A stretch of 64,000 nt of DNA from Flavobacteriaceae bacterium. Its GTDB lineage: Bacteria > Bacteroidota > Bacteroidia > Flavobacteriales > Flavobacteriaceae. The notes under the pieces were generated by a model. That model was not told where the DNA came from. It did no database searches and saw only the letters and a list, made by a program, of their open reading frames with translations. Numbering within the stretch: position 1 is the first letter of the stretch; each line of letters starts with the position of its first letter. The DNA lies in the NCBI GenBank assembly GCA_030835825.1, contig JAURRA010000010.1, positions 89,866 to 153,865 on the forward strand. The letters are read 5' to 3'. The translations under genes were made by a program, and so were the position numbers. Below are positions 34,749 through 43,981 of the stretch, one piece after another.

Positions 34749-36809
34749 TTGAACACTAAACTATTTTTCGTATTTCATTTAAGTTTTCTAGTTTTCACTT
34801 ACGCGCAAATCAACCCCAATCAAATCGAGATTATCCGGGACAGCTATGGGGTGCCGCATATCTACGCTCCAACGGATGCCGAGGTAGCCTATGGCTTGGC
34901 TTGGGCGCAGGCTGAAGACGACTTCCAAACCATACAGACTGCCTATTTAGCCGGCAATGCGCTTCTGAGCAAAAAATTGGGACTCAAAGGGGCTTCGGCA
35001 GATTTTCTCACCCAATTTATTGGAGCAAAAAATACTGTCAACCGCTTATACAATACCTTAAGTCCAGCGTTTTTAAGGATATTGAAAGGGTATTGTCTTG
35101 GATTGAATGCCTATGCTGAACATCACCCCAAAGAAGTGATTCTCAAGGAATTGTTTCCTCTCGGTCCGAAAGAATTATTGGCCTACACCCAACTACAACT
35201 TTTTATATCCAATGGCGCTGACCAACTGGTGAGCGCCATTGTCAATAACGAGCTGCCAGTTTATACACCACAAATTGAGAATGACACCAAAGGATCGAAT
35301 TTGATAGCCATTAGTCGAAGTCTCAGTGGATCAGAAGATACATTTTTGGCCATTAACACTCACCAGCCTTTGGAAGGGCCCATGTCATGGCTCGAAGCAC
35401 ATTTGGTTAGCGAGGAAGGCACGAACATCATTGGAGCCACATTTCCAGGAGCACCTTGTTTGTTTACGGGAGCCAATGAAAATCTTGGCTGGACTCATAC
35501 CGTCAATTATCCCGATAAGGCAGACGTTTACGCCTTGGAATTAGATGCCAAAAATAAAAATGTTTATTATGTCGATGGCAAAGCTTATAAACTTCAAAAA
35601 CACAAGGCCAAAGTATTTGTCAAGGTACTTGGAATTCCAGTCCCTGTAAAGAAAAAATACTACACCAGTATTTATGGTCCTACACTTAAAAACCGCAGCG
35701 GCACATTTTCTGTGAGAACACCTAGTACAACCAATATTAATGCCGTAGAACAATGGTGGCGTATGAATAAAGCGAGCTCCTTTTCTGAATTTTATGCAAT
35801 TTTGAAAATGAATGCCCTTCCCGGATATAATATCGGTTACGCCGATCGCAATGATACTATATTTTATATTTCAAATGGGAAAATTCCCAAAAGAAACGAG
35901 AAATATGATTGGACAAAGGTGGTTCCTGGCAATACCATGGCCACCTTGTGGGATACTTACTACAACACTGAAGATTTGCCTCAGGTGGTCAGTCCAAAAG
36001 CCGGTTTTGTATACAATGCCAATCACAGTCCATTCAAATCGACAGCCAGTGATGAAAATCCAAAGGCCGAGGATTTCTCTAAAACAATGAATTACGAAAC
36101 CTATGACAACAATAGATCAACACGGTTGTTGGCCTTACTAGAAGCTCAAGACACCATTAACTTCAATAGCTTTAAAACCATCAAATACGACCATCAATTA
36201 CCAACCCCTTTGCGTTACAATTTCATGGATATCAATGTGCTTTTTGATATGAATCCTCGCGACTATCCTGATGTAGCCGACATATTGGAGCCTATTCAAC
36301 AATGGGATCGTCAAGCCGATGCTGACTCCTTTGGCGCAGGATCCTATGCTATTTTATACTATCAACTCAATGCCTTTTATAATCAGTTAGATACGGACAG
36401 AGTCTTTTCTTCAGACTTAATAGCCCAAGCTCTTCGAAAGGCCAAAGACTATATGATGACCTATTTTGGTACAACTAAAATTAAATTAGGTGAATTTCAA
36501 CAATTAGTTCGTGGCGATAAGGTATTGCCCATATTTGGGCTTCCAGATGTGGTAACAGCCATGCGAGGTGATCCTTATAAAAATGGTCGCATCAGAATTA
36601 CCCATGGAGAATCTTATATTGGATTGGTGCGATTCACCCCCGAAAAAACCTATTTCGAGTCGGTGTTGTCTTACGGTAACAGCCGGCGACCAGAAAGTCC
36701 ACATTACAATGACCAAATGGAGCTGTACGCCAATTTTAAAACAAAACCCATGTCATTTGACAAGGCTGAAGTTTTAAAATCAGCGGTTAGCATTTACCAT
36801 CCTAAATAA
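34749..36809 (+). CDS. Penicillin acylase family N-terminal-nucleophile hydrolase
   Basis: A 686-residue exported amidohydrolase of the penicillin/AHL-acylase family. After a signal peptide (about 1-19) come the alpha chain (IEIIRDSYGVPHIYA, GLAWAQAEDDF) and the autoprocessing site with nucleophile S183 in KGSNLIAISRS. The beta chain then holds ANENLGWTHTVNY and further family motifs. The proenzyme should cut itself before S183 and act on N-acyl groups in the periplasm, with acyl-homoserine lactones or other amides as substrates. There is no ATG before the signal peptide. The TTG at 34749 fits both the signal peptide and a -7 box 16 bases upstream. Confidence 0.88.
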   Translation: MNTKLFFVFHLSFLVFTYAQINPNQIEIIRDSYGVPHIYAPTDAEVAYGLAWAQAEDDFQTIQTAYLAGNALLSKKLGLKGASADFLTQFIGAKNTVNRLYNTLSPAFLRILKGYCLGLNAYAEHHPKEVILKELFPLGPKELLAYTQLQLFISNGADQLVSAIVNNELPVYTPQIENDTKGSNLIAISRSLSGSEDTFLAINTHQPLEGPMSWLEAHLVSEEGTNIIGATFPGAPCLFTGANENLGWTHTVNYPDKADVYALELDAKNKNVYYVDGKAYKLQKHKAKVFVKVLGIPVPVKKKYYTSIYGPTLKNRSGTFSVRTPSTTNINAVEQWWRMNKASSFSEFYAILKMNALPGYNIGYADRNDTIFYISNGKIPKRNEKYDWTKVVPGNTMATLWDTYYNTEDLPQVVSPKAGFVYNANHSPFKSTASDENPKAEDFSKTMNYETYDNNRSTRLLALLEAQDTINFNSFKTIKYDHQLPTPLRYNFMDINVLFDMNPRDYPDVADILEPIQQWDRQADADSFGAGSYAILYYQLNAFYNQLDTDRVFSSDLIAQALRKAKDYMMTYFGTTKIKLGEFQQLVRGDKVLPIFGLPDVVTAMRGDPYKNGRIRITHGESYIGLVRFTPEKTYFESVLSYGNSRRPESPHYNDQMELYANFKTKPMSFDKAEVLKSAVSIYHPK

Positions 36810-36851
36810 TTCAAACAGCCTCAGTTGTTTGAACCGAGGTGGTTATTCCAA

Positions 36852-38681
36852 TTATTTTTCTGGTGAAAGGAAGCTGAGGCAATCGCCAAAACTTTTAAAT
36901 ATCCTATCGTTTGGAACCAAATTGGGTATAATCTCTATTTTCTCTAAAAGGACCGAAGGTTGATTGTTGAGGCCAACAAAAGAAACGCCAATGTTCTTTT
37001 GGTTGAGATCTAAAATAATATCCTCTAAGGTGTAAAGACCTGTCTGATCGATATACGGCACTTTGTCCATTCGGATAATCACTTCTCTGGCCTCCTGTGG
37101 AATTTGAGCTGTCATTTGTTTGAGTTCAGAGGTCGATCCGAAAAATACCGGGCCGTTGAGATGTTTGACAAATACATGTCCTCTCATCTCCTTCAGATAG
37201 GATTTTTCATCGTCCCAAAATTCATTATTGGGATGATCAAGAGGTTCTATAGCCGCTTGAGAGGCGGTGACGTCACCAATTTTCTTCATGAAAATCAAAG
37301 CAGCTAAAATGAGTCCCAGCCCTACAGCACTTACAAGATCCCAGAAAACTGATAACACAAGAACCAATAACATAACAAATACCTCGCTCTTTTGCATATT
37401 ACGGATAGCTCTCAATCCTTTGTAATCCATCACCCCAATACCCACTGTAACAAGGATTCCAGCTAAAACTGCCGCTGGTATTTGAGAAGCAATAGGGCCA
37501 AGGGATAACAGAATCACAAGCAGAAGCAAACCGGCAATGACCCCTGATAATCGGGTTTTGCCACCAGCATTTATATTGACAACTGTTCGTATCGTTGCTC
37601 CAGCTCCTGGGATACCTCCAAAAAATGCAGCTATAGCGTTTCCAATACCTTGGCCAACCAATTCTTTGTTTGGATTGTGTCTGGTTTTGGTCATATTATC
37701 GGCAACAACGGAAGTTAAAAGGGAATCTATACAGCCTAATAGCGCCAACGACACCGCTGTTAGAAAATAGGGCGACAATCTGGCCAAATCAAATTGCGTA
37801 AATATTTCCCAACGGGGTGTTGGGAAACCTTCAGGAATTTGAGGGATTGGTTTATAATCGAGCCCCAACAAAATAGCACCTCCAGACACCACAAAAAGGG
37901 CAATCAGTGTGCTAGGGACGGCCGTAGTTATTCGCTTGAACCCATAGATAATTATTATGGTTAGCAGTGCCAAGCTCAATTCTAGGACATTCATATTATT
38001 GAAGGCTCGAGGTAAAGCACTTAGGGATCCATAGACCGATTTTGCCTTGTTTGCCGCCAATAATTGGGCTTCACTCGTAATATCTGCAGTTGTAATTTTC
38101 TGTGCTCTTTTTTCAGTTTCGGAAAAATCTTCCAAAACCAAATAGCCTTCCCCAGCCTCATCCTTGAGAATTTTTTCGAGAAGCACTTCCTCGGCTTGTA
38201 CTTTAAAAGAACTGACATAAGTCGAGTCCTCCTTTGGGTAGTAGCCCAATACAGGCAGTAATTGGGTTGCGATAATAATAACCCCGATAGCAGTCATAAA
38301 ACCAGATACAACGGGATATGGAATATAGCGAATGTATTTTCCTATTTGAATGGTTCCAAGAATAATTTGTATCAATCCCGACAGAAAAAAGACAGCCAAA
38401 ATAGCGGGAAGTGCCACGGCCATATCCCCATCATTGGCTGCAATTATTCCAGAAATAACCACCAAACTCACGGCCGTCATTGGAGCGGTTGGTCCGCTAA
38501 TTTGCGTTGGTGTCCCGCCAAAAATAGCAGCGAATATGCCAATAAAAATAGCGCCATATAAGCCCGCATCAGGCCCCAATCCTGAGGAAACTCCAAAAGC
38601 AAGAGCCAATGGCAAAGCCACTATTCCCGCCGTTATTCCTCCAAAAAAATCACCTTTAAAATGTTTAAATAAATGCTTCAT
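36852..38681 (-). CDS. SulP family inorganic anion transporter with STAS domain
   Basis: A 609-residue transporter with a 10-14-helix SulP membrane core (MTAVSLVVISG, SGFMTAIGVIII, GGIPGAGATIRTVVNI) and a cytoplasmic C-terminal STAS domain (about 495-600, with VPYIDQTGLYTLEDII). SulP proteins move sulfate, bicarbonate or similar anions across the inner membrane, often with sodium. A hydrophilic insert of about 60 residues (about 150-215, from YYPKEDSTYVSS to AANKAKSVYG) interrupts the membrane core after an early helix. The gene is convergent with the penicillin acylase gene. The substrate cannot be deduced. Confidence 0.9.
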   Translation of the reverse strand: MKHLFKHFKGDFFGGITAGIVALPLALAFGVSSGLGPDAGLYGAIFIGIFAAIFGGTPTQISGPTAPMTAVSLVVISGIIAANDGDMAVALPAILAVFFLSGLIQIILGTIQIGKYIRYIPYPVVSGFMTAIGVIIIATQLLPVLGYYPKEDSTYVSSFKVQAEEVLLEKILKDEAGEGYLVLEDFSETEKRAQKITTADITSEAQLLAANKAKSVYGSLSALPRAFNNMNVLELSLALLTIIIIYGFKRITTAVPSTLIALFVVSGGAILLGLDYKPIPQIPEGFPTPRWEIFTQFDLARLSPYFLTAVSLALLGCIDSLLTSVVADNMTKTRHNPNKELVGQGIGNAIAAFFGGIPGAGATIRTVVNINAGGKTRLSGVIAGLLLLVILLSLGPIASQIPAAVLAGILVTVGIGVMDYKGLRAIRNMQKSEVFVMLLVLVLSVFWDLVSAVGLGLILAALIFMKKIGDVTASQAAIEPLDHPNNEFWDDEKSYLKEMRGHVFVKHLNGPVFFGSTSELKQMTAQIPQEAREVIIRMDKVPYIDQTGLYTLEDIILDLNQKNIGVSFVGLNNQPSVLLEKIEIIPNLVPNDRIFKSFGDCLSFLSPEK

Positions 38682-38759
38682 CCTACTAAATCTTTAAGTT
38701 TGTGTAATTGTAATAACTCCAATGAAAATTGGAAAGGTTGTTCCGCTAAAATTCAGAAT

Positions 38760-39041
38760 TCAAACTTCAGGTGGTGAAAAAACAATATTCAGAAACCCAC
38801 TGGATAGGTGCTCCGATTCTGACAGGGTCAAAGAATTATCAACAATAGTATTCAAATTGAACCGCATGCCATCGGTCGAAAATTGATATTCAAAATCAAA
38901 GGTGTCTTTTTCTATATCCTTCTCTGCATCCGTTGTAAGAACAATTACATCTTCCAGGTTTTGGTCGACATATTCTATTGAAAACGAAAAAAGAAAAACC
39001 GCTAATAAAAAAACACTAAGGCCTCGTTTACTGTTTAACAT
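38760..39041 (-). CDS. Small exported protein, unknown
   Basis: A 93-residue protein with an N-terminal hydrophobic signal (GLSVFLLAVFLFSFSIEYV, about 7-25), then a short acidic mature part (EKDIEKDTFDFEYQFS). There is no lipobox and there are no cysteines. It lies 78 bases upstream of the SulP gene on the same strand and divergent from the TlpA-like gene. I recognise no family. Confidence 0.6.
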   Translation of the reverse strand: MLNSKRGLSVFLLAVFLFSFSIEYVDQNLEDVIVLTTDAEKDIEKDTFDFEYQFSTDGMRFNLNTIVDNSLTLSESEHLSSGFLNIVFSPPEV

Positions 39042-39223
39042 ATGACTGCGAATTTAGGGAAAAGTGTCCGTTTGGACAAAAAGATCGGGCTTTCATTTCC
39101 TCAAAAAATAAGCGAAAAGAATATTGATTTTTCAAGTTGTTCTAGATTTTATAATTCAAAACGATAATAATTGTATGTTTTATTGTATTTTAGTTACCGA
39201 AACTATCAATCATTATTTATATT

Positions 39224-40585
39224 ATGACTCATTTCAAATCCCTTTTAACGTTAAGTTTTATTGCGCTTTTATTAGGTTGTAATACGGAAACCTCTCCAAA
39301 ATATGTGCTCTTTTCTGGAGTTATAGAAAATCCAAGAGGAGAAAAAGCCTTTGTCTCTGGGAAGGATTTTTCACATGAATTAACTGTTAACGCAGACGGC
39401 ACTTTTAGCGATACACTTCGTGTAGACCAAGGTTACTATTCATTTTCTCATGCAGAAATGACTACAGTTTTCCTTAGCCCTGGGGATAGTCTTCACTTGG
39501 CATTAAACACCGCTCAATATGACGAAAGTATTGCCTACACCGGAACTGGAGCTGCTGCAAATAATTATTTGGCTAAGAAATATTTAGAGAAAGAACAACT
39601 GACTGGCGATTATAAGAGCCTTTATTTATCAGATGACGCTACTTATGTCAAAAAAAATGAGGAAATTAAAAAGGCATGTTTAGTCCTATTGGAGGAATTA
39701 AAAACTACCGATCCTGATTTTGTTCGATTAGAAACTAAGAATTTGAATTATGAATTTTTCGGTATGTTGAAATATTACGAATCCTCACATGCCTATTACG
39801 TCGAAAATCCTAATTTCAAAGCACAAGATTTTGTTACTCAGCCCCTAGAGGATTTGGACGTGGACAACGATTCGGATTATAGAATCTTTGCCAGTTATCA
39901 GAGCCTTGTTGCTGCAGAAATTATGGATTACAATACCTTGATGGCCTATCCAGATACGCTTACTTCAGTCATTAACCGCATAAAAGCCCTGAAAAGCGAA
40001 AATATCCGTAACGGCCTGGCCAAGTCACTGGGAGGTTATTTATCACCGTCCTATGAAGGGGTCAAAGAGATTTATAGCGGCGTAATGGAAATTTCTAGCA
40101 ATGAGGAGGATAAAGCCGCATTAACTGAAAAATACAACAGGATTAGCAAACTGTTTAGAGGTGAACCTGCCCCCAAGTTTAATTACATCAATTATGCGGG
40201 CGGAAAAACTACTATGGAAGATTTGGCCGGGAAGTATCTTTACTTCGATATTTGGGCCACTTGGTGCGGCCCCTGTATCAGAGAAATTCCCTATTTGAAA
40301 GAAGTAGAAAAAAAATACCACGATGCTAATATTCAATTTGTCAGCGTTTCCATTGACCGGTTGGACGACTTTGAAAAGTGGAAAACGTTCATTGCCGATA
40401 AAGAATTGGGTGGCATTCAACTATACGCTGATGGCGATTGGAAGTCTAGCATCATTACCGATTATGCCATAGACGGAATTCCTCGTTTTATTTTGGTTGA
40501 TCCAGAGGGCAATATTGTTAGTGCAGACGCTCCGCGTCCTTCTAACCCTGCTTTGGTGGAACTGCTTGATGATTTGGTATTATAA
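39224..40585 (+). CDS. TlpA-like thioredoxin-fold lipoprotein
   Basis: A 453-residue lipoprotein (lipobox LLLGC, Cys19). The first 300 residues are the N-terminal beta domain and helical region typical of Bacteroidetes TlpA/DUF4369-type proteins. Residues 310-453 form a thioredoxin domain with active site C348-G-P-C351 (WATWCGPCIREIPYLK) and the cis-proline segment DGIPRFILVD. It is expected to reduce or rearrange periplasmic disulfides, possibly fed by the DsbD encoded at the left end. It stands alone between a divergent promoter region and a terminator. Confidence 0.9.
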   Translation: MTHFKSLLTLSFIALLLGCNTETSPKYVLFSGVIENPRGEKAFVSGKDFSHELTVNADGTFSDTLRVDQGYYSFSHAEMTTVFLSPGDSLHLALNTAQYDESIAYTGTGAAANNYLAKKYLEKEQLTGDYKSLYLSDDATYVKKNEEIKKACLVLLEELKTTDPDFVRLETKNLNYEFFGMLKYYESSHAYYVENPNFKAQDFVTQPLEDLDVDNDSDYRIFASYQSLVAAEIMDYNTLMAYPDTLTSVINRIKALKSENIRNGLAKSLGGYLSPSYEGVKEIYSGVMEISSNEEDKAALTEKYNRISKLFRGEPAPKFNYINYAGGKTTMEDLAGKYLYFDIWATWCGPCIREIPYLKEVEKKYHDANIQFVSVSIDRLDDFEKWKTFIADKELGGIQLYADGDWKSSIITDYAIDGIPRFILVDPEGNIVSADAPRPSNPALVELLDDLVL

Positions 40586-40606
40586 TCTTCAACTGACGCA
40601 AACAGT

Positions 40607-40633
40607 AAGCCCATCATGCGATGGGCTTTTTTA
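40607..40633 (+). terminator. Intrinsic terminator after the TlpA-like gene
   Basis: Stem AAGCCCATC / GATGGGCTT with loop ATGC, followed by TTTTT. Confidence 0.85.
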
Positions 40634-40754
40634 TTGACACAGATTTAAATTTTTACTTTAAATAAATGCTATTTAGATAACAAGAAAAAAATATATTTTT
40701 AAAAACTATAAATCAAGTATTTAAGACTTTTTATTTAATGTAAATTATTGCATG

Positions 40755-41363
40755 CTAGAACAATTTGTAGGACACCATAACTCCAGCCCTATAAGGAAAC
40801 CACTCCCCACTTTTATTGTAATTTTTTGCGCCATCGTATCTTTCCCCGGTACTAATATAATAGCCCTTGTAAAAACCCTGATGGGAACCACCACCCACAA
40901 AACAATCGAGGACAAATTTTTCATTAATGGGGGCTTGATAGCCAATCGTTGCACCAACAACAAACCCAAAACCCTTTTGATATTGATCTGAATTGATATA
41001 ATTCCATTTTTGAATATTAAAGGCCGTTCCACCCATGTTAGCCCCAACATAAAAGCCATTGAATTTGGCCTTAAAATGGTGTCGGTATTCAAAAATTGCG
41101 ACAACAAATTGTTTAGGTTTGTTTTGAATGGACCGCCATGGCGACCCCATCACATCAAATTGAATAGTAGCATATTCCCCAATCCCCTTTTCAATACCAA
41201 TACCTGGCAAACCCAGAAGAGTAGACATGGCGTTACCCTTGATATAGGTTTGACCAACGGCATCACTCGCTATCATTATTACAATTAGCAAAATAATCGG
41301 TCTCCATTTAGAATTGTTAGATTTAAAGCCAGGTGTCGTTGTCATGGATTTTAAAATAAACAT
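40755..41363 (-). CDS. DUF3575-like outer-membrane beta-barrel protein
   Basis: A 202-residue exported protein. A hydrophobic signal lies at about 20-38 (WRPIILLIVIMIASDAVGQ). The mature part is a chain of amphipathic strands with aromatic girdles (GFYVGANMGGTAFNIQKW, GFGFVVGATIGYQAPI) and ends in a strand with a terminal Phe (GVMVSYKLF), as outer-membrane barrels do. It resembles DUF3575-type small barrels. The start may be the ATG at 41345 (MTTTPGF), six residues in. The neighbours do not suggest a function. Confidence 0.7.
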   Translation of the reverse strand: MFILKSMTTTPGFKSNNSKWRPIILLIVIMIASDAVGQTYIKGNAMSTLLGLPGIGIEKGIGEYATIQFDVMGSPWRSIQNKPKQFVVAIFEYRHHFKAKFNGFYVGANMGGTAFNIQKWNYINSDQYQKGFGFVVGATIGYQAPINEKFVLDCFVGGGSHQGFYKGYYISTGERYDGAKNYNKSGEWFPYRAGVMVSYKLF

Positions 41364-41429
41364 AAGTGTTTCGGCAATTAGTAACAGTTATTGGGTTAAA
41401 CCAGATATGGCATCATCTATCAGAATTTC

Positions 41430-42311
41430 CTAACGCTTGGTTTCAATTGCATTATAAATTCTTAGGATGGTGAGTCCAAACAAAACGCTTGAAACAATCA
41501 AAAGCACATTGGCGAGTCCAGTGGTTCCAAAGGACAATCGAATCAAAATTGTACAAATAACAAAACCTGTATTTCTAACGAGCTGACTATAACGTTCGGT
41601 GTATTGAAAAGAGAGCAGCAAAATAAACACATCAGCCAAAATTAGAATGGTAAAGAACTCATTGTAAAAAACGGCGTTGATATCGGGAAGAATAACAGTA
41701 GTGTCTTGAGGCGCACCAAATAAGGTGCTCAACCAATTGAATGCACTATAAATGGAGGTGAAAATCAGCACTGGCAGTAAAACTAAACTGATGGCTTTTT
41801 TGGAACTCACAAAGCGCTTTAATCGATCGTCTACCGGCATTTTAGGTAGTTTTTTTTGATAATGATTAAACAAATAAATTAAAAAATAGAGCAGCAAAAC
41901 ACCTGTCAGATCGTAGATCAACTGTCGGTTGGCCGACTCTTCGAGCCAATTGACATCCAAGTCAACTTTAGGAATATCCCCAAAAATCCGACGGATGAGG
42001 ATCAAAGAAATAATCTCAAATTGTTTGGATACCGCAGTTGTGAATGAGCGGGGCAAATAGACGATCAATAGGTAAATTTCGTAGATCAATATGATAGAAA
42101 ATGGCGTGTAAATAGCAGAAATGGGGTCGTCTAACAACTGTGACTCTAGCAAGAAATGGAATAGCTCAAATTTTTTAGAGTATATAAGCAACAAGTGAAT
42201 TACGAAACCCAATAGCGACAGCCAAAGAGTAAATCTTTCTATCAATTTTTGGTTGGCTTCTGAAAAGATCCGCCCAAAAAGAGCGTCAAATAGTCGCAAG
42301 GTCTTACTCAT
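41430..42311 (-). CDS. Multi-pass membrane protein, unknown
   Basis: A 293-residue protein with about seven hydrophobic helices (for example around 28-46, 66-86, 133-147, 173-190, 217-234 and 245-280). Positively charged loops (RLFDALFGRIF; HYQKKLPKMPVDDRLKR) probably face the cytoplasm. I find no pore signature, heme ligand pattern or transporter motif that I can name. The gene is monocistronic, with about 190 bases to the divergent SOUL gene. Confidence 0.7.
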   Translation of the reverse strand: MSKTLRLFDALFGRIFSEANQKLIERFTLWLSLLGFVIHLLLIYSKKFELFHFLLESQLLDDPISAIYTPFSIILIYEIYLLIVYLPRSFTTAVSKQFEIISLILIRRIFGDIPKVDLDVNWLEESANRQLIYDLTGVLLLYFLIYLFNHYQKKLPKMPVDDRLKRFVSSKKAISLVLLPVLIFTSIYSAFNWLSTLFGAPQDTTVILPDINAVFYNEFFTILILADVFILLLSFQYTERYSQLVRNTGFVICTILIRLSFGTTGLANVLLIVSSVLFGLTILRIYNAIETKR

Positions 42312-42506
42312 TATTATTCAGTTTAATACGCCAGGTATGAAGCTGTTTTACCCATAAAATGAAGCGATAGGTCCAACAAGAGATGAAGCAATTTTACTCA
42401 AATATAGGGTATTAATGTCTTAAAATGTGATCTTTAGCTATAAATTAGTCCTGCACCATACTATTGAAGTAGTTAAAAATGGTAAGTTTACCGTTTAAAT
42501 GTCAAG

Positions 42507-43103
42507 ATGAGATTTCGATACATCATGCTACTCAGTACTTTAATAGTTATTTCAAATGTCATGGGACAGCAATATGAAACACAACAATACAGTGTGATTG
42601 AAGCGATAGAGGGTTTTGAAGTTCGCTATTATCCCCCAGTGATGAAAATTCAATCGGACAATAATTTTAACGCTCTGTTTGGCTACATTTCAGGTAATAA
42701 TGAGGGCAAGACAAAAATAGCCATGACCACACCAGTTTATATGAAAAACTTTAAGGGTCAAGATATTATGGAGTTTGTTTTGCCTCAATCATTTAACTCC
42801 AAAAACGCCCCCAAACCCGAATCATCAGGCGTTAGGTTGCATGAGTCCAAGGCAGGCTATTTTATAGCCATCCGCTTTGGGGGTTATGCCAGAGAAAGGT
42901 CCAAAAGAATCCAGACTGAAAAGTTAATTGCATTGGCTGCGCGGCATCAACTGAAAACCATAGGCAAACCGCTTTTGTTGGTTTATCATTCTCCCTTCCG
43001 ATTTTTGCGTCGCAAAAATGAAATGCTTTTTGAAATAGACTATAAAAAATCGTTGGAAAGAGAGACTGATTTTAAACACGATTTAAACTCAAAAAAACAT
43101 TAA
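42507..43103 (+). CDS. SOUL-family heme-binding-like protein, exported
   Basis: A 198-residue protein with a signal peptide (about 1-20, ending VMGQ). The SOUL domain (about 25-180) has YSVIEAIEGFEVRYYPP, GNNEGKTKIAMTTPVYM and FVLPQSFNSKNAPKP, all family landmarks. SOUL/HBP proteins bind heme or tetrapyrroles; several bacterial members are of unknown role. The last 15 residues are polar. Its stop overlaps the end of the minus-strand DUF4280 frame. Confidence 0.88.
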   Translation: MRFRYIMLLSTLIVISNVMGQQYETQQYSVIEAIEGFEVRYYPPVMKIQSDNNFNALFGYISGNNEGKTKIAMTTPVYMKNFKGQDIMEFVLPQSFNSKNAPKPESSGVRLHESKAGYFIAIRFGGYARERSKRIQTEKLIALAARHQLKTIGKPLLLVYHSPFRFLRRKNEMLFEIDYKKSLERETDFKHDLNSKKH

Positions 43104-43324
43104 GTTGCATTGACCTTAGTTTGACCCGCGTCAGCAATTGTGATTTCACCACCCATTAAACACATACATTTATCGGTCTGCAAAAGTGCTGGCAATTGGG
43201 TTATTTTAAACTTCTTAGCTCCTGGCGACCAAGGGGCAACTACCATTGGAATACAAGGTGCTGGGGCCATTTTGTTAGCAATAACAAGAGGGTTTGTCGC
43301 AGAGAGTGTGTCTACTGGCGCCAT
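43100..43324 (-). pseudogene. PAAR-like DUF4280 protein, C-terminal part
   Basis: The 74-residue minus-strand frame reads APAPCIPMVVAPWSPGAKKF then LPALLQTDKCMCLMGGEITI and AGQTKV. This is the C-terminal part of DUF4280 (PAAR-like) proteins, which cap secreted spikes or accompany polymorphic toxins. The frame stays open back to 43363 (LCSCSSM upstream of the ATG) and then meets a TAG. The usual N-terminal part, with its first Cys-containing motif, is missing. On the plus strand a toxin-like frame covers the same bases. I read it as a truncated PAAR-like gene; a shortened functional form is possible. Confidence 0.55.
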
Positions 43325-43853
43325 GGAACTGCATGAACATAGGTTTGATTTAAAGAAAAGTGCCTATAAAAAGCAAGAAGTAACAGAAAAAGATAAACAA
43401 AGGGCCTATAAAAACGCTGAGCTACTCAAGCCCACGAATGTATTAAAATACAGTGTAGAGCTTAAAGACAGCAACATTCTTGACACAACACTCAAAGGTC
43501 TTACAGCAATAGCCAAAAACACCCCAAAGATGATTGAAAAGGCGGCACGAATGGATGGATATGATGGCATTATTTTTAAGTCCATGAGAGGTCCCGGGAA
43601 AAATATGGTAGTGTATAAGAATTACCATAAAATTTTCACTTTGCAAAATAAAAAGAAAGAAGTCGATGATCCAACGCCATTCGACAAATACGATCAAGGT
43701 GAAATGAAAGAAATGTTAAAACACGAAGAGTACGAAAGAACAGGCATTTCCAAAAGACTATACGAAAAAGGTCAGCAAAAAGGAGATGGTAAAGCTGTGA
43801 GAAGACCCTCTTTTTTTAATAGGTTCAAAAATCTTTTCTCAGGAAGAAGATAG
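43323..43853 (+). CDS. Possible toxin-like C-terminal domain protein (weak ADP-ribosyltransferase-fold resemblance)
   Basis: The frame is open from 43140 (237 residues), but codons 1-61 are antisense to a convincing DUF4280 sequence. I therefore start at the ATG at 43323, giving 176 residues. The middle (LKYSVELKDSNILDTT ... ARMDGYDGIIFKSMRG ... MVVYKNYHKI) resembles the C-terminal half of ADP-ribosyltransferase-like toxin folds, where a G-(Y/F)-D-G motif precedes the last strands. The N-terminal half with the catalytic residues is absent. The tail is highly basic (RRPSFFNRFKNLFSGRR). It may be a toxin fragment or an unrelated small protein. The resemblance is from memory, not a search. Confidence 0.5.
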   Translation: MELHEHRFDLKKSAYKKQEVTEKDKQRAYKNAELLKPTNVLKYSVELKDSNILDTTLKGLTAIAKNTPKMIEKAARMDGYDGIIFKSMRGPGKNMVVYKNYHKIFTLQNKKKEVDDPTPFDKYDQGEMKEMLKHEEYERTGISKRLYEKGQQKGDGKAVRRPSFFNRFKNLFSGRR

Positions 43854-43981
43854 TATAGTTACTTTTTAGTTCCAAAATATGTTTTGATTTACCCCATTTG
43901 TTTTATCTCAATTCACCCCAATAATTATTTTTCTCAAGTCAAATTTTTTTTCCCCAGAAGCGATGCTTAGCTTTATCGGCT

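Noticed and set aside
36810..36831. Inverted repeat TCAAACA/TGTTTGA after the penicillin acylase gene as terminator
   Set aside because: No T-run follows on either strand within a few bases, so I could not call it a terminator with confidence.
38262..38697. Plus-strand frames inside the SulP gene
   Set aside because: Antisense shadows of a strongly conserved transporter.
40745..41107. 120-codon minus-strand frame in the DUF3575-like gene
   Set aside because: The overlapping frame has a signal peptide and barrel strands ending in a terminal Phe; this one has neither.
43140..43322. First 61 codons of the plus-strand toxin-like frame as genuine protein
   Set aside because: They are antisense to the DUF4280 sequence and look like an accidental open frame; I kept only the part from 43323.
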